A stretch of DNA of 26,578 bases, taken from positions 38,372-64,949 of the forward strand of contig DKWE01000121.1 of the NCBI GenBank assembly GCA_002491565.1. Reading direction: 5' to 3'. The notes beneath the pieces are model-generated. The model had not been told where the DNA came from. It saw nothing but the letters and a program-made list of their open reading frames with translations, and ran no database searches. Shown here one piece after another: positions 1 to 7,363 of the stretch (positions within the stretch are counted from its first letter, which is position 1; every line of letters begins with the position of its first letter). Both the position numbers and the translations under genes were made by a program. The DNA comes from Lachnospiraceae bacterium UBA7160 (GTDB taxonomy: Bacteria; Bacillota; Clostridia; Lachnospirales; Lachnospiraceae).

Positions 1-5
1 CAAAT

Positions 6-59
6 ACCCCGCTGCTTTGCAGCGCTGCAAGTTTGATACCCCATTGCTTGCAGCGGGGT
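6..59. repeat. Palindromic GC-rich intergenic element
   Basis: ACCCCGCTGC at 6-15 is matched by its reverse complement GCAGCGGGGT at 50-59. Inside lie a small hairpin (GCTGC at 11-15 with GCAGC at 19-23) and the palindrome GCAGCGCTGC at 19-28. The element is unlike the AT-rich DNA around it and resembles dispersed intergenic palindromes of Lachnospiraceae, although that resemblance is from memory. It is close to the window edge and may be incomplete. No coding potential was seen. Confidence 0.5.
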
Positions 60-175
60 CTTTGATTCCAGTGATTTCGCGTTTCTAATATCCAGCCAGA
101 TTTCGCTGCAAGTTTACCAGCCCGTCTTCCGGGTTTTCATAGTACAATATATGGACACCCCTTCGAAGTTATGAC

Positions 176-480
176 AATAAAAAAAGGGAAGATATCAATT
201 GCCTTTTGATATCTTCCCTTCTATTCTACTGTGTCCATTGGACGATTCCTTCCTTTCTGTAGCTTTCGGGGTAATGCATTACGTTCTCGGTGGTCCGTAC
301 CTCGCTTTCCTTGAATTTTGGAGTCGTACGTTAGATTCTCTTGATAAAATCTAACGGGGCTTACCTTTTCATTGGACTCTCCTCCTTGTCCTAATGACTG
401 TCAGCAACGCTTGCTGTACTTTTTGTAATTGCGTCTGCCATTTCGTTTGGTGTTTTGTTTGTGTGTGCCTGTTTGTTTAT
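176..480 (-). ncRNA. Candidate small RNA or leader transcript of about 300 nt
   Basis: A minus-strand unit bounded by a consensus promoter (487-515) and a strong intrinsic terminator (179-220), with no gene of normal size inside. Visible structure includes a perfect 9-bp hairpin (329-337 with 348-356), the palindrome GTAATGCATTAC at 271-282 and a small hairpin GTCCATTGGAC at 233-243. It also holds tiny ORFs: MADAITKSTASVADSH at 391-441, and a three-codon MKR at 361-372 behind a very strong AAGGAGG site. A stop-free frame without ATG from about 399 to 223 reads into MDTVE, which has its own purine-rich site. A second frame ends MHYPESYRKEGIVQWTQ. Because several frames are partly open, the coding status is ambiguous. 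A structured RNA, possibly with leader peptides, fits better than a protein gene. I could not assign it to a known RNA family. Confidence 0.55.
179..220 (-). terminator. Intrinsic terminator of the small RNA unit
   Basis: A perfect 15-bp stem (184-198 with 206-220) has a 7-nt loop. On the minus strand it is followed by a run of seven T (complement of 179-185 is almost all A). It closes the transcript that starts near 480. Confidence 0.85.
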
Positions 481-486
481 GTCTGT

Positions 487-515
487 ATTATAGTCTCTCC
501 TTCTTATTTTGTCAA
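487..515 (-). promoter_or_regulatory. Consensus sigma-A promoter of the small RNA unit
   Basis: On the minus strand, TTGACA (510-515) and TATAAT (487-492) are separated by exactly 17 bp, a perfect match to the vegetative consensus. The DNA just upstream (516-560) is A/T-tract-rich, like an UP element. Transcription would start near 480 and run toward 176. Confidence 0.85.
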
Positions 516-607
516 TACCTTTTTTCATAATTTTCATAATTTTATTTTTTAATTTAAATTTACATTAATTATCTGATAATTCAGACCACTTCCCCGGAAC
601 AGAGCGC

Positions 608-636
608 TTGATTTTTCCAACATGGGAATATATAAT
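608..636 (+). promoter_or_regulatory. Probable promoter of the carbamate kinase gene
   Basis: TTGATT at 608-613 and TATAAT at 631-636 are separated by 17 bp. Transcription would start near 643, leaving a leader of about 120 nt before the ATG at 762. I saw no recognisable riboswitch in that leader. Confidence 0.65.
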
Positions 637-761
637 GAGGCTATTCAAGACAGACACCGATCTATATTTGTATACTGCATCCTTTTCTTTCTGCACAATA
701 TGCAAAGAAAGTCTGAATGATCTGGTATACTGGTTCCATCAGAAAGAATGAGGAAATTTCT

Positions 762-1691
762 ATGAAAAAACGAGTGGTTGTTGCACTTGGACACCGGGCA
801 CTCGGCACGACATTCCCGGAACAGCAAAAGGCCGTTCGCTCTTCTGCTGTCATACTCGCAGATTTAATTGAAGATGGCGCGCAGCTGATTATCACCCACA
901 GTAATGCGCCCCAGGTCGGCATGATCCATACTGCCATGAGCGAATTTGCCAAATTTCATGAGACAAACGGTGCTCCGCTCTCTGTCTGCTCTGCCATGAG
1001 CCAGGGCTACATTGGCTTCGACATCCAGAACGCTCTGCGCACGGAACTTTTGAAGCGCGGCATCTACCGTACTGTGGCAACGGTGCTGACACAGGTCACG
1101 GCAGATCCATATGACGAGACCTTCTATCACCCTGTTAAAATCATCGGGCGCTATCTGACAGAAGAGGAGGCCGCAGCCGAGGAGAAAAAGGGGAATTTCG
1201 TGACAGAGGAGCCCGGAAAAGGATTTCGGCGTATCGTCGCGGCTCCAAAGCCTCTGTCTATCGTGGAAATTGACGCGATCAATGCGCTTGCCGCAGCCGG
1301 CCAGATCGTCATCGCCTGCGGAGGCGGCGGAATCCCGGTGCTGCGCCAGGGAAGCACGCTAAAGGGAGCAAGCGCCGTGATCGAAAAGGATCTTGTCAGC
1401 GGTCTGCTCGCCGACGAGACGGATGCCGACATGCTGATGATCCTGACCAACGAAGAATTTGTCAATATCCGGTACGGTACCTCTGAGGAGACTTCTCTGA
1501 AGCACATCACGCCTGACGAAGCGCGCGTCCACATCGCAAATCAGGAATTCGGAGAAAATAAGATGCTTCCCAAAATCGAGGCGTCGGTCAATTTTGTCTC
1601 CCGCAAGCAGGGGCGTCAGGCGGTTATTACCTCGATTGACCATGCGCTGGACGCTTACCGCGGCAAGACCGGGACGGTGATCTCGTACTAG
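762..1691 (+). CDS. arcC: Carbamate kinase
   Basis: Catalyses reversible phosphoryl transfer between carbamoyl phosphate and ADP, giving ATP, NH3 and CO2. It is a cytosolic enzyme usually found in arginine, agmatine or purine-derived carbamoyl catabolism. The 309-residue product has the usual family length. It opens MKKRVVVALGHRALG, contains the SQGYIGFDIQNAL segment, the IVIACGGGGIPV stretch, the KGASAVIEKDL nucleotide-binding segment, and ends with the MLPKIEASVNF region. An upstream in-frame ATG at 717 is less likely because it lacks a ribosome site, while AGGAAA lies five bases before 762. The N-terminal loop reads GHRAL where many ArcC proteins have GGNAL. It stands alone, with no arginine deiminase or carbamoyltransferase gene beside it, so the pathway it serves cannot be read from context. 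Confidence 0.93.
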   Translation: MKKRVVVALGHRALGTTFPEQQKAVRSSAVILADLIEDGAQLIITHSNAPQVGMIHTAMSEFAKFHETNGAPLSVCSAMSQGYIGFDIQNALRTELLKRGIYRTVATVLTQVTADPYDETFYHPVKIIGRYLTEEEAAAEEKKGNFVTEEPGKGFRRIVAAPKPLSIVEIDAINALAAAGQIVIACGGGGIPVLRQGSTLKGASAVIEKDLVSGLLADETDADMLMILTNEEFVNIRYGTSEETSLKHITPDEARVHIANQEFGENKMLPKIEASVNFVSRKQGRQAVITSIDHALDAYRGKTGTVISY

Positions 1692-1807
1692 AGCTTTATC
1701 CTGCCGCGCCCGATCTGTCTTTTGTTATAGCAGAGAGCGCGCTTACGCAGACAGCAACCATAAAAGTACCTACGCTGAGAGTTTCTCCGCAAGGTTCTAT
1801 ACAGATA

Positions 1808-1854
1808 CGCCCGGATACAGGAGGAGGCAATCGTTCCTCTCCTGTGCCCGGGCG
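1808..1854. terminator. Hairpin between convergent arcC and dut
   Basis: A two-step stem: CGCCCGG (1808-1814) pairs with CCGGGCG (1848-1854), and ACAGGA (1817-1822) pairs with TCCTGT (1840-1845). It lies between two convergent genes and could end transcription from both sides. T-runs are weak on either strand, so termination is inferred from position and stem strength. Confidence 0.5.
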
Positions 1855-1919
1855 CTGTTACTTTGGCAGCTAACTGCTCCATGTCTGAATCATTTCATGC
1901 AGCATACGTACTGCAGCCA

Positions 1920-2363
1920 TTAGTTCTTACCGGTACTTCCAATCCCGCCGCGGTCAGGCGCAGTCAGCCGCTCGCACTCCTCGAACCTCAGCGTCGGCTG
2001 GTGCTTCATAATGCGGAACTGACAAATCCGGTCATTCATGTGGATCACCGTGTCCCGCAGCGCATAAGCCGACATATACCACCAGTCATTCGGCCCTGCG
2101 TACGACTCATCTACCACGCCCATATGATTCACCTGAATGATCCCGAAGTTCTTATAAGTCGAGCTGCGCGGTACAATATGCGCTTCATACCCTTTTGGCA
2201 GCTGCATCGCCACCCCCAGCGGGATCAGACGGTACTCTCCCTGTTTCATCTCAACCTCTTCTGCTGCCCGCAAATCAATCCAGTCCGATTTGCCGCCAAT
2301 ATATTCCAGCCTCTTTACCTGGTCATTCAGATACTGAATCCGAATTTTCTCTATGCCTTCCAT
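1920..2363 (-). CDS. dut: dUTP diphosphatase (trimeric dUTPase)
   Basis: Hydrolyses dUTP to dUMP and pyrophosphate, keeping uracil out of DNA and supplying dUMP for thymidylate synthesis. All five trimeric dUTPase motifs are visible in the 147-residue product: motif 1 around IDLRAA (29-34), motif 2 PRSST (65-69), motif 3 GVVDESYAG (82-90, with the catalytic Asp and Tyr), motif 4 RICQFRI (112-118) and the glycine-rich C-terminal motif 5 RGGIGSTG (138-145). The start is supported by AGGAGAT seven bases upstream. It lies 15 bases after nrdG and is probably co-transcribed with it, linking two steps of deoxynucleotide metabolism. The DNxxY-type dUTPases are unrelated, and bifunctional dCTP deaminases share some motifs, but motif spacing here fits Dut. 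Confidence 0.93.
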   Translation of the reverse strand: MEGIEKIRIQYLNDQVKRLEYIGGKSDWIDLRAAEEVEMKQGEYRLIPLGVAMQLPKGYEAHIVPRSSTYKNFGIIQVNHMGVVDESYAGPNDWWYMSAYALRDTVIHMNDRICQFRIMKHQPTLRFEECERLTAPDRGGIGSTGKN

Positions 2364-2378
2364 TTTCTTATCTCCTGT

Positions 2379-2870
2379 CTACTTGCAGTGCAGCACAACA
2401 GTTCCTGATGCGAGCGACTCCTGTACCCGGATCACTCTCTGGTTCGCGCTTCCTCTCCAGTAAAGCTGTGTATCCCGCAGTTCCTTCCGGTATGGCCCAT
2501 CCACCAGCACATCCAGATACTTTGCGATCTCTCTGCGTTTGACATATTCCCATTCATAACCTGTGTAAAGCCAGATGGTCTTCTGCGGAAATCTCTCCCG
2601 GATCTCCTTTGCCAGCTCCAGTACCGCCGGCTCATTCATCGAATACAGCGGATCCCCTCCGCTGAACGTAATGCCAGACACATACGGCTTGTCCAGCTCC
2701 GTAAACAGTTCTTCCTTCTCTTTTTCCGTAAACACCAGCCCATCATTCGGATCCCAGGTAACAGGATTCTGGCATTCTGAGCAATAATGCGAACATCCCG
2801 ATACCCACAGCACCACCCGCAGGCCATCGCCATTGCGCATATCATCCTTCGTTATATTTTGATATCTCAT
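2379..2870 (-). CDS. nrdG: Anaerobic ribonucleoside-triphosphate reductase activating protein (radical SAM)
   Basis: Uses a [4Fe-4S] cluster and S-adenosylmethionine to create the glycyl radical on the anaerobic reductase NrdD. The 163-residue product has the NrdG length. The cluster motif CxxxCxxC is at C26, C30 and C33 (GCSHYCSEC), and the SAM-binding FSGGDPLY segment is near residue 70. A C-terminal VDGPYRKELRD and a WRGSANQRVI segment follow, as in the family. The ATG overlaps the stop of a small upstream reading frame (ATGA). nrdD, the target enzyme, is not in this window, so the partner must be encoded elsewhere. It is probably in one transcript with dut and queA. Confidence 0.95.
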   Translation of the reverse strand: MRYQNITKDDMRNGDGLRVVLWVSGCSHYCSECQNPVTWDPNDGLVFTEKEKEELFTELDKPYVSGITFSGGDPLYSMNEPAVLELAKEIRERFPQKTIWLYTGYEWEYVKRREIAKYLDVLVDGPYRKELRDTQLYWRGSANQRVIRVQESLASGTVVLHCK

Positions 2871-3031
2871 AATTCAAGTGTCTCTTTCATTTCGCTTTCC
2901 TGTAATGATGTGTCTTTGTCTGACTCCAATTCACAGCCAGGCTCCCACGGAAGACAGCCTGTTTTGATCGTCAGCCGCCAAGCCCTTTTGCGCACATCGG
3001 CAATGATACCACAAAGAGCCAGGTTCGTCAA
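2867..3031 (-). CDS. Small uncertain ORF coupled to nrdG
   Basis: A minus-strand frame is open from 3058 down to a TGA at 2867-2869 that overlaps the nrdG start codon as ATGA, the usual sign of translational coupling. It contains no ATG at a sensible place. The best start is TTG at 3029-3031, preceded by GGAAAGAG, which would give 54 residues. The readable protein includes LTNLALCGIIADVRKRAW and later GCLPWEPGCELES, followed by an acidic tail ending MKETLEL. I do not recognise it. It may be a real small protein, or the 3' remnant of a decayed gene between queA and nrdG. Confidence 0.35.
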   Translation of the reverse strand: MTNLALCGIIADVRKRAWRLTIKTGCLPWEPGCELESDKDTSLQESEMKETLEL

Positions 3032-3099
3032 ATAGTAATCTCTTTCCGCAGGAATGGCATATGACAGTAACCGCTAAGGAAAACGGGCAGGTTTTCACT

Positions 3100-4125
3100 C
3101 TACTTTATGAACATCGCATCTCCAAACGAAAAGAACCGATATCTCTGCTCCACCGCCACGCGGTATGCTTCCAGAATCCGGTCTTTTCCGGCGAGTGCGG
3201 AGACCAGCATCAGGAGCGTGGACTCGGGCAGATGGAAATTCGTGATCAGGCAATCCAGCACCTTGAACGGATAGCCCGGATAGATAAAGATCTCCGTCCA
3301 GCCGCTCCCGGCCTGCACGGTGCCATCTGCCGTCGCCGCAGACTCGATCGTCCGGCAGCTCGTCGTGCCAACACAGATCACACGTCCGCCGCGCCGCTTC
3401 GTCTCATTGATCCGTTCCGCTGTTTCCTCGTCAATCTGGTAAAATTCTGAATGCATGTGGTGCTGCGTCACATCCTCCACCTTGACCGGACGGAAGGTTC
3501 CGAGCCCGACGTGCAGCGTCACCTCCGCAATCGCCACTCCCATATCGCGTACCTTCTGCAGAAGCTCCGGCGTAAAATGCAGTCCGGCAGTCGGCGCTGC
3601 CGCAGACCCTTCATGCTTCGCGTACACCGTCTGATAACGGTTTTTATCCTTCAGCTCATGTGTGATATAGGGCGGCAGCGGCATCTGACCGAGCTGATCG
3701 AGAATCTCCTCGAATACCCCCTCATACGAAAACCGGATCAGGCGATTTCCCTCGTCAACGACATCGAGCACCTCACCGGTCATCAAGCCATCACCAAAGA
3801 TCAGGCGTGTGCCCGGACGCGCTTTTTTCCCCGGCTTCACCAGTGTCTCCCAGATGCTTCCCTCTCTTCGCTTCAGCAGCAAAATCTCAATCAGCGCGCC
3901 GGTTCCCTCCCGCACGCCGTACAAACGCGCCGGGATCACCTTTGTATTATTCAATACCAGACAATCCCCCGGACGCAGATATTCCACAATCTCGTAAAAA
4001 TGCCGGTGCTCTAGCGCGCCGGTTTCCCGGTCCAGCACCAGAAGCCGCGAAGCATCCCTGTTTTCCAGCGGATCCTGCGCAATCAGCTCCTTCGGCAAAT
4101 CAAAATAAAAATCAGATGTTTTCAT
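3100..4125 (-). CDS. queA: S-adenosylmethionine:tRNA ribosyltransferase-isomerase
   Basis: Transfers and isomerises the ribosyl moiety of S-adenosylmethionine onto preQ1 in tRNA to form epoxyqueuosine, late in queuosine synthesis. The 341-residue product matches the family from start to end. It opens MKTSDFYFDLPKELIAQ, then has LVLNNTKVIPARLYG, the PLPPYI segment, AAPTAGLHFTP, VTLHVGLGTFRPV and a C-terminal TNFHLPESTLLMLVSA. AGGAG lies eight bases before the ATG. Other queuosine genes (tgt, queG, queH) are not in the window. It lies within a long run of minus-strand genes downstream of pheT and the phosphatase, about 145 bases after the latter. Confidence 0.97.
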   Translation of the reverse strand: MKTSDFYFDLPKELIAQDPLENRDASRLLVLDRETGALEHRHFYEIVEYLRPGDCLVLNNTKVIPARLYGVREGTGALIEILLLKRREGSIWETLVKPGKKARPGTRLIFGDGLMTGEVLDVVDEGNRLIRFSYEGVFEEILDQLGQMPLPPYITHELKDKNRYQTVYAKHEGSAAAPTAGLHFTPELLQKVRDMGVAIAEVTLHVGLGTFRPVKVEDVTQHHMHSEFYQIDEETAERINETKRRGGRVICVGTTSCRTIESAATADGTVQAGSGWTEIFIYPGYPFKVLDCLITNFHLPESTLLMLVSALAGKDRILEAYRVAVEQRYRFFSFGDAMFIK

Positions 4126-4271
4126 AGTAAACTCCTGTGTCTGTTTCGAAACATCACAATATAGGAACTCTCACTCGTATACGGTCCCCTTCCCATCGGT
4201 CAAAACTCTGCAGCGTAATTCTCAGCTGGCGAAGCGGCTACATGAGACGATACAGTGGCATCATCGCGTTC

Positions 4272-4892
4272 CTACATTCCATAAACAACATCCTGCTCCC
4301 GAATGACCCAGCGCGCCGGTTCCATCTCCCGATCCACAATTGTGACCGCACAGTTCTTCGGCACACCCGTATCCCAGAAATCTGTCTTCGGACAATTCCG
4401 GATATTCGCGAGCAGCGCGCGTGAAGCTGCCCCATGCGTCGAGACGAGAATCGTCTTACCCATGAGCTCTCGTCTCGACGCAAGCTCCTCCAGAAACGCC
4501 CCGGTCCGCGCAAGCAGTTCATCCAGGCTCTCTCCGCCCTCCGGCGCCACATACTGCTCCGGCTGATGAAAAAACCGGTAAAACACCGGATCCGTGATCT
4601 CCCGCGCTGCGTTCCGAACACGGCGGCCCTCCCCGGCGCCAAATCCGATTTCCTGTATCCTGCTATCCTCCAGAATCGGAACAGCACGCCCGGCAAGCAC
4701 CAGCTGCGCCGTCTCCTTTGCCCGAGACAATGGACTGGTAAAGCACAGATCAAAGGAAACCGCGTGTAAAGCACTGGCAGTCACCCGTGCAAGTGAACGC
4801 CCGCCCTCATTTAATGCAACATCCGTCTGGCCCTGGAGACGCATAGACTGATTCCATTCTGTCTCTCCATGCCTGATGATATACAATCTCAT
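4272..4892 (-). CDS. Histidine phosphatase family protein (phosphoglycerate mutase-like)
   Basis: A 206-residue member of the branch-1 histidine phosphatase superfamily. The phospho-acceptor motif RHGET is at 7-11, the second arginine lies in SPLSRAKET near 57, and the second catalytic histidine is in VSTHGAASRAL (H153). Members remove phosphate from sugar phosphates, alpha-ribazole phosphate or phosphoglycerate, and sequence alone does not decide the substrate. I chose the ATG at 4892, which has GAGGAGAT nine bases upstream, over the in-frame start at 4949, which would overlap the end of pheT. It sits 40 bases after pheT and probably shares its transcript. No cobalamin genes are nearby, so CobC is not favoured. 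Confidence 0.88.
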   Translation of the reverse strand: MRLYIIRHGETEWNQSMRLQGQTDVALNEGGRSLARVTASALHAVSFDLCFTSPLSRAKETAQLVLAGRAVPILEDSRIQEIGFGAGEGRRVRNAAREITDPVFYRFFHQPEQYVAPEGGESLDELLARTGAFLEELASRRELMGKTILVSTHGAASRALLANIRNCPKTDFWDTGVPKNCAVTIVDREMEPARWVIREQDVVYGM

Positions 4893-4932
4893 GAATGGTA
4901 TCTCCTCGTTACTGTTCATGCGTCCATTGTCG

Positions 4933-7350
4933 TTACGCCCGGATCTCAATCTTCATGGACTCCAGCCCATTCCAGATCTTCTTCATCGCAGCTGTAATAT
5001 CCGCCTCACCGAGTGTCCGGTCCTTCGCGCGGAAGGTGATCGAGTACGCCATCGACTTAAATCCGGACCGGATCTGTGCTCCCTCGTAAATATCGAAGAG
5101 CTGGCAGCTCTCGAGGATCTTTCCGCCTCTCTGGACAATCATCGCCTCAATCTGACCCGCCAGAATTTCCTTCGGCACCACCATGCTGATGTCGCGCGTC
5201 ACAGCCGGGAATTTTGCAATTCCCTGATACTGGCGGTCAAACGTTGCAAGGCGTGTTACTTCCGGCATATCCAGTACTGCCAGATAAGCACGCTCGCCGA
5301 TGCCGTACGTGTCCGCCACAGTCGGATGCACCTCTCCAAGATATCCGACCTGGATCTTTCCACAATAGATCTCCGCCTGGCGGCCTGGATGCAGATACGG
5401 GCGCTTTCCTTCCGGCGCATAGGTCCGGCCGGCTGTGATGCCCAGCTTGTCAAACAGTTCCTCCACCACGCCCTTCATCGTAAAGAAATCGCCTTCGCCG
5501 TACATGCCAAGCGTAAACTGCACACGCTCATCCGGAAGCTCCGTAAGCGGCAACGCCTTCGGAAGATAGACGTTAGCCAGCTCATACAGCCGTACATTTT
5601 TATTCCGGTGACTATAGTTAAAGCCAAGCGCCGTCAGCATGCCATTGACGGACTGTGTCCGCATGATACTGAAATCCTCGCCTAATGGATTCATGATCTT
5701 AATCGCATCCCGCAGCGGCGAGTCCTCCGGAATCATCAGCTTGTCGAACGCTTTCGGACTCTCGAAGGAATACATCATGCCCTGGGAGAAGCCGCAGAAT
5801 TCTGCAATATCCTGTGCCACCTGGCGCACCCGGAGGTCAAACGGCAGCTTGCCCGTCGTCGCTTCTCCCGTCGGCAGTGTCATCGGAATATTCGCGTAAC
5901 CGTAGAACCGCGCCACTTCCTCCGCCAGATCTGCTGTGCGGAACAAATCCTGTCGGAAGGTCGGAGCAATCACCTCACGCGCCGCCTCATCATAGCCCAG
6001 ATCAATCTTCCGGAAATAGCCGAGCATCTCCTCCTCGGAAAGCTTCGTGCCAAGCAGCTTGTTAATCTTCTCCGGCTCGAACGGAATGCGCACCGGCTCC
6101 CGTTTCACCGGATATACATCTGCCATACCGCCGACGACTTCTCCTGCTCCCATCTCCTCTACGAGCTGGCACGCACGGTTGATCGCCTCCTCGGCATTGT
6201 TCGGATCCAGACCCTTCTCAAACTTCGCGGACGCTTCGGTGCGCAGCCCGATCCGTTTCGAAGACAGACGGATATTCGTCCCGTCGAAGCAGGCTGCCTC
6301 GAACAGCATCGTCTTGACCTGATCCGTGATCATGGAATTTTCTCCGCCCATGATACCTGCGATGCCGACAGACTTCTCCCCGTCACAGATCATCAGCACA
6401 TTTTCATCCAGATGGCGTTCCTGATCATCCAGGGTCACAAAGGTCTCACCCGGCTCAGCGCGGCGCACAATGATTTCGTGACCTGCCAGCTGGTCATAAT
6501 CATACGCATGCATCGGCTGGCCATATTCTTCCATAATATAGTTTGTGATATCGACAATGTTATTGATCGGGCGGATGCCCGCTGCCGCCAGACGGCGCTG
6601 CATCCATTTCGGCGACGGCGCGATTTTAATATTCTTCACGACGCGTGCGCAGTAGCGCGGGCAAAGCTCCGTATCCTTTACCGTTACCTTGATATAATCG
6701 GAGGCCTGCTCCTCATTGCCCGTCTTTGTCACCACGGGCGGACGAAATTCCTTTCCAAAGGTCGCAGCCGCCTCCCGCGCAATGCCAATCACGCCAAAAC
6801 AGTCCACACGGTTTGAGGTGATCTCATACTCAAACGTAACATCGTGCAGTCCAAGCGCCTCAATCGCGTCCGCGCCAACCTCTGCATCCTCCGGGAAAAT
6901 ATAAATTCCGAACTCCGGCGCTTCCGGATACATATCCCGCGAAGATCCAAGCTCCTCGATGGAACACATCATACCATTCGACTCAATGCCGCGCAGCTTT
7001 CCTTTCTTAATCGGAATACCGCCCTCGGTCATCTTGCCGTCATGATTTCCTGCTACCTTTCCTCCGTCGAGTACCACTGGCACCTTATCGCCAACGCTGA
7101 CATTCGGCGCTCCCGTTACGATCTGGATCGTTTTCTCTCCAATATTGACCTGGCAGATAATCAGCTTATCCGCGTCCGGATGCGGTTCAATCTGCTCGAT
7201 CTGCCCGATCACGATCCGGTCCAGATCGCGGTCCGCTGCCGTATAGCCTTCCACCTTCGTCCCGGAGAGTGTCATCGCATCCGTATATTCCTGCGCGGTA
7301 CAGTCCAGATCCGGCACGTATGCTTTGATCCATGATAATGTCGTATTCAT
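4933..7350 (-). CDS. pheT: Phenylalanyl-tRNA synthetase beta subunit
   Basis: The large subunit of the alpha2-beta2 enzyme that charges tRNA-Phe. The 805-residue product is full length. An N-terminal EMAP-type tRNA-binding domain covers about 40-150 (VIGQIEQIEPHPDADKL). It is followed by the B3/B4 editing domain (about 200-400, NRVDCFGVIGIARE), the B5 domain (about 405-480), the core synthetase-like domain, and a C-terminal ferredoxin-fold anticodon-binding domain over the last 95 residues (FPAVTRDISMVVPKE). AAGGAGGAG precedes the ATG at the right distance. It starts 13 bases after pheS and is under the same T-box control. No truncation or frameshift was seen. Confidence 0.98.
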   Translation of the reverse strand: MNTTLSWIKAYVPDLDCTAQEYTDAMTLSGTKVEGYTAADRDLDRIVIGQIEQIEPHPDADKLIICQVNIGEKTIQIVTGAPNVSVGDKVPVVLDGGKVAGNHDGKMTEGGIPIKKGKLRGIESNGMMCSIEELGSSRDMYPEAPEFGIYIFPEDAEVGADAIEALGLHDVTFEYEITSNRVDCFGVIGIAREAAATFGKEFRPPVVTKTGNEEQASDYIKVTVKDTELCPRYCARVVKNIKIAPSPKWMQRRLAAAGIRPINNIVDITNYIMEEYGQPMHAYDYDQLAGHEIIVRRAEPGETFVTLDDQERHLDENVLMICDGEKSVGIAGIMGGENSMITDQVKTMLFEAACFDGTNIRLSSKRIGLRTEASAKFEKGLDPNNAEEAINRACQLVEEMGAGEVVGGMADVYPVKREPVRIPFEPEKINKLLGTKLSEEEMLGYFRKIDLGYDEAAREVIAPTFRQDLFRTADLAEEVARFYGYANIPMTLPTGEATTGKLPFDLRVRQVAQDIAEFCGFSQGMMYSFESPKAFDKLMIPEDSPLRDAIKIMNPLGEDFSIMRTQSVNGMLTALGFNYSHRNKNVRLYELANVYLPKALPLTELPDERVQFTLGMYGEGDFFTMKGVVEELFDKLGITAGRTYAPEGKRPYLHPGRQAEIYCGKIQVGYLGEVHPTVADTYGIGERAYLAVLDMPEVTRLATFDRQYQGIAKFPAVTRDISMVVPKEILAGQIEAMIVQRGGKILESCQLFDIYEGAQIRSGFKSMAYSITFRAKDRTLGEADITAAMKKIWNGLESMKIEIRA

Positions 7351-7363
7351 CTTCTTCTCCTCC

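Noticed and set aside
1863..2408. Plus-strand frame of 181 codons opposite dut and nrdG
   Set aside because: It is antisense to two genes with clear family motifs and encodes a low-quality composition.
4272..4892. Calling the histidine phosphatase CobC (alpha-ribazole phosphatase)
   Set aside because: The family motifs do not decide the substrate and no cobalamin genes are nearby.
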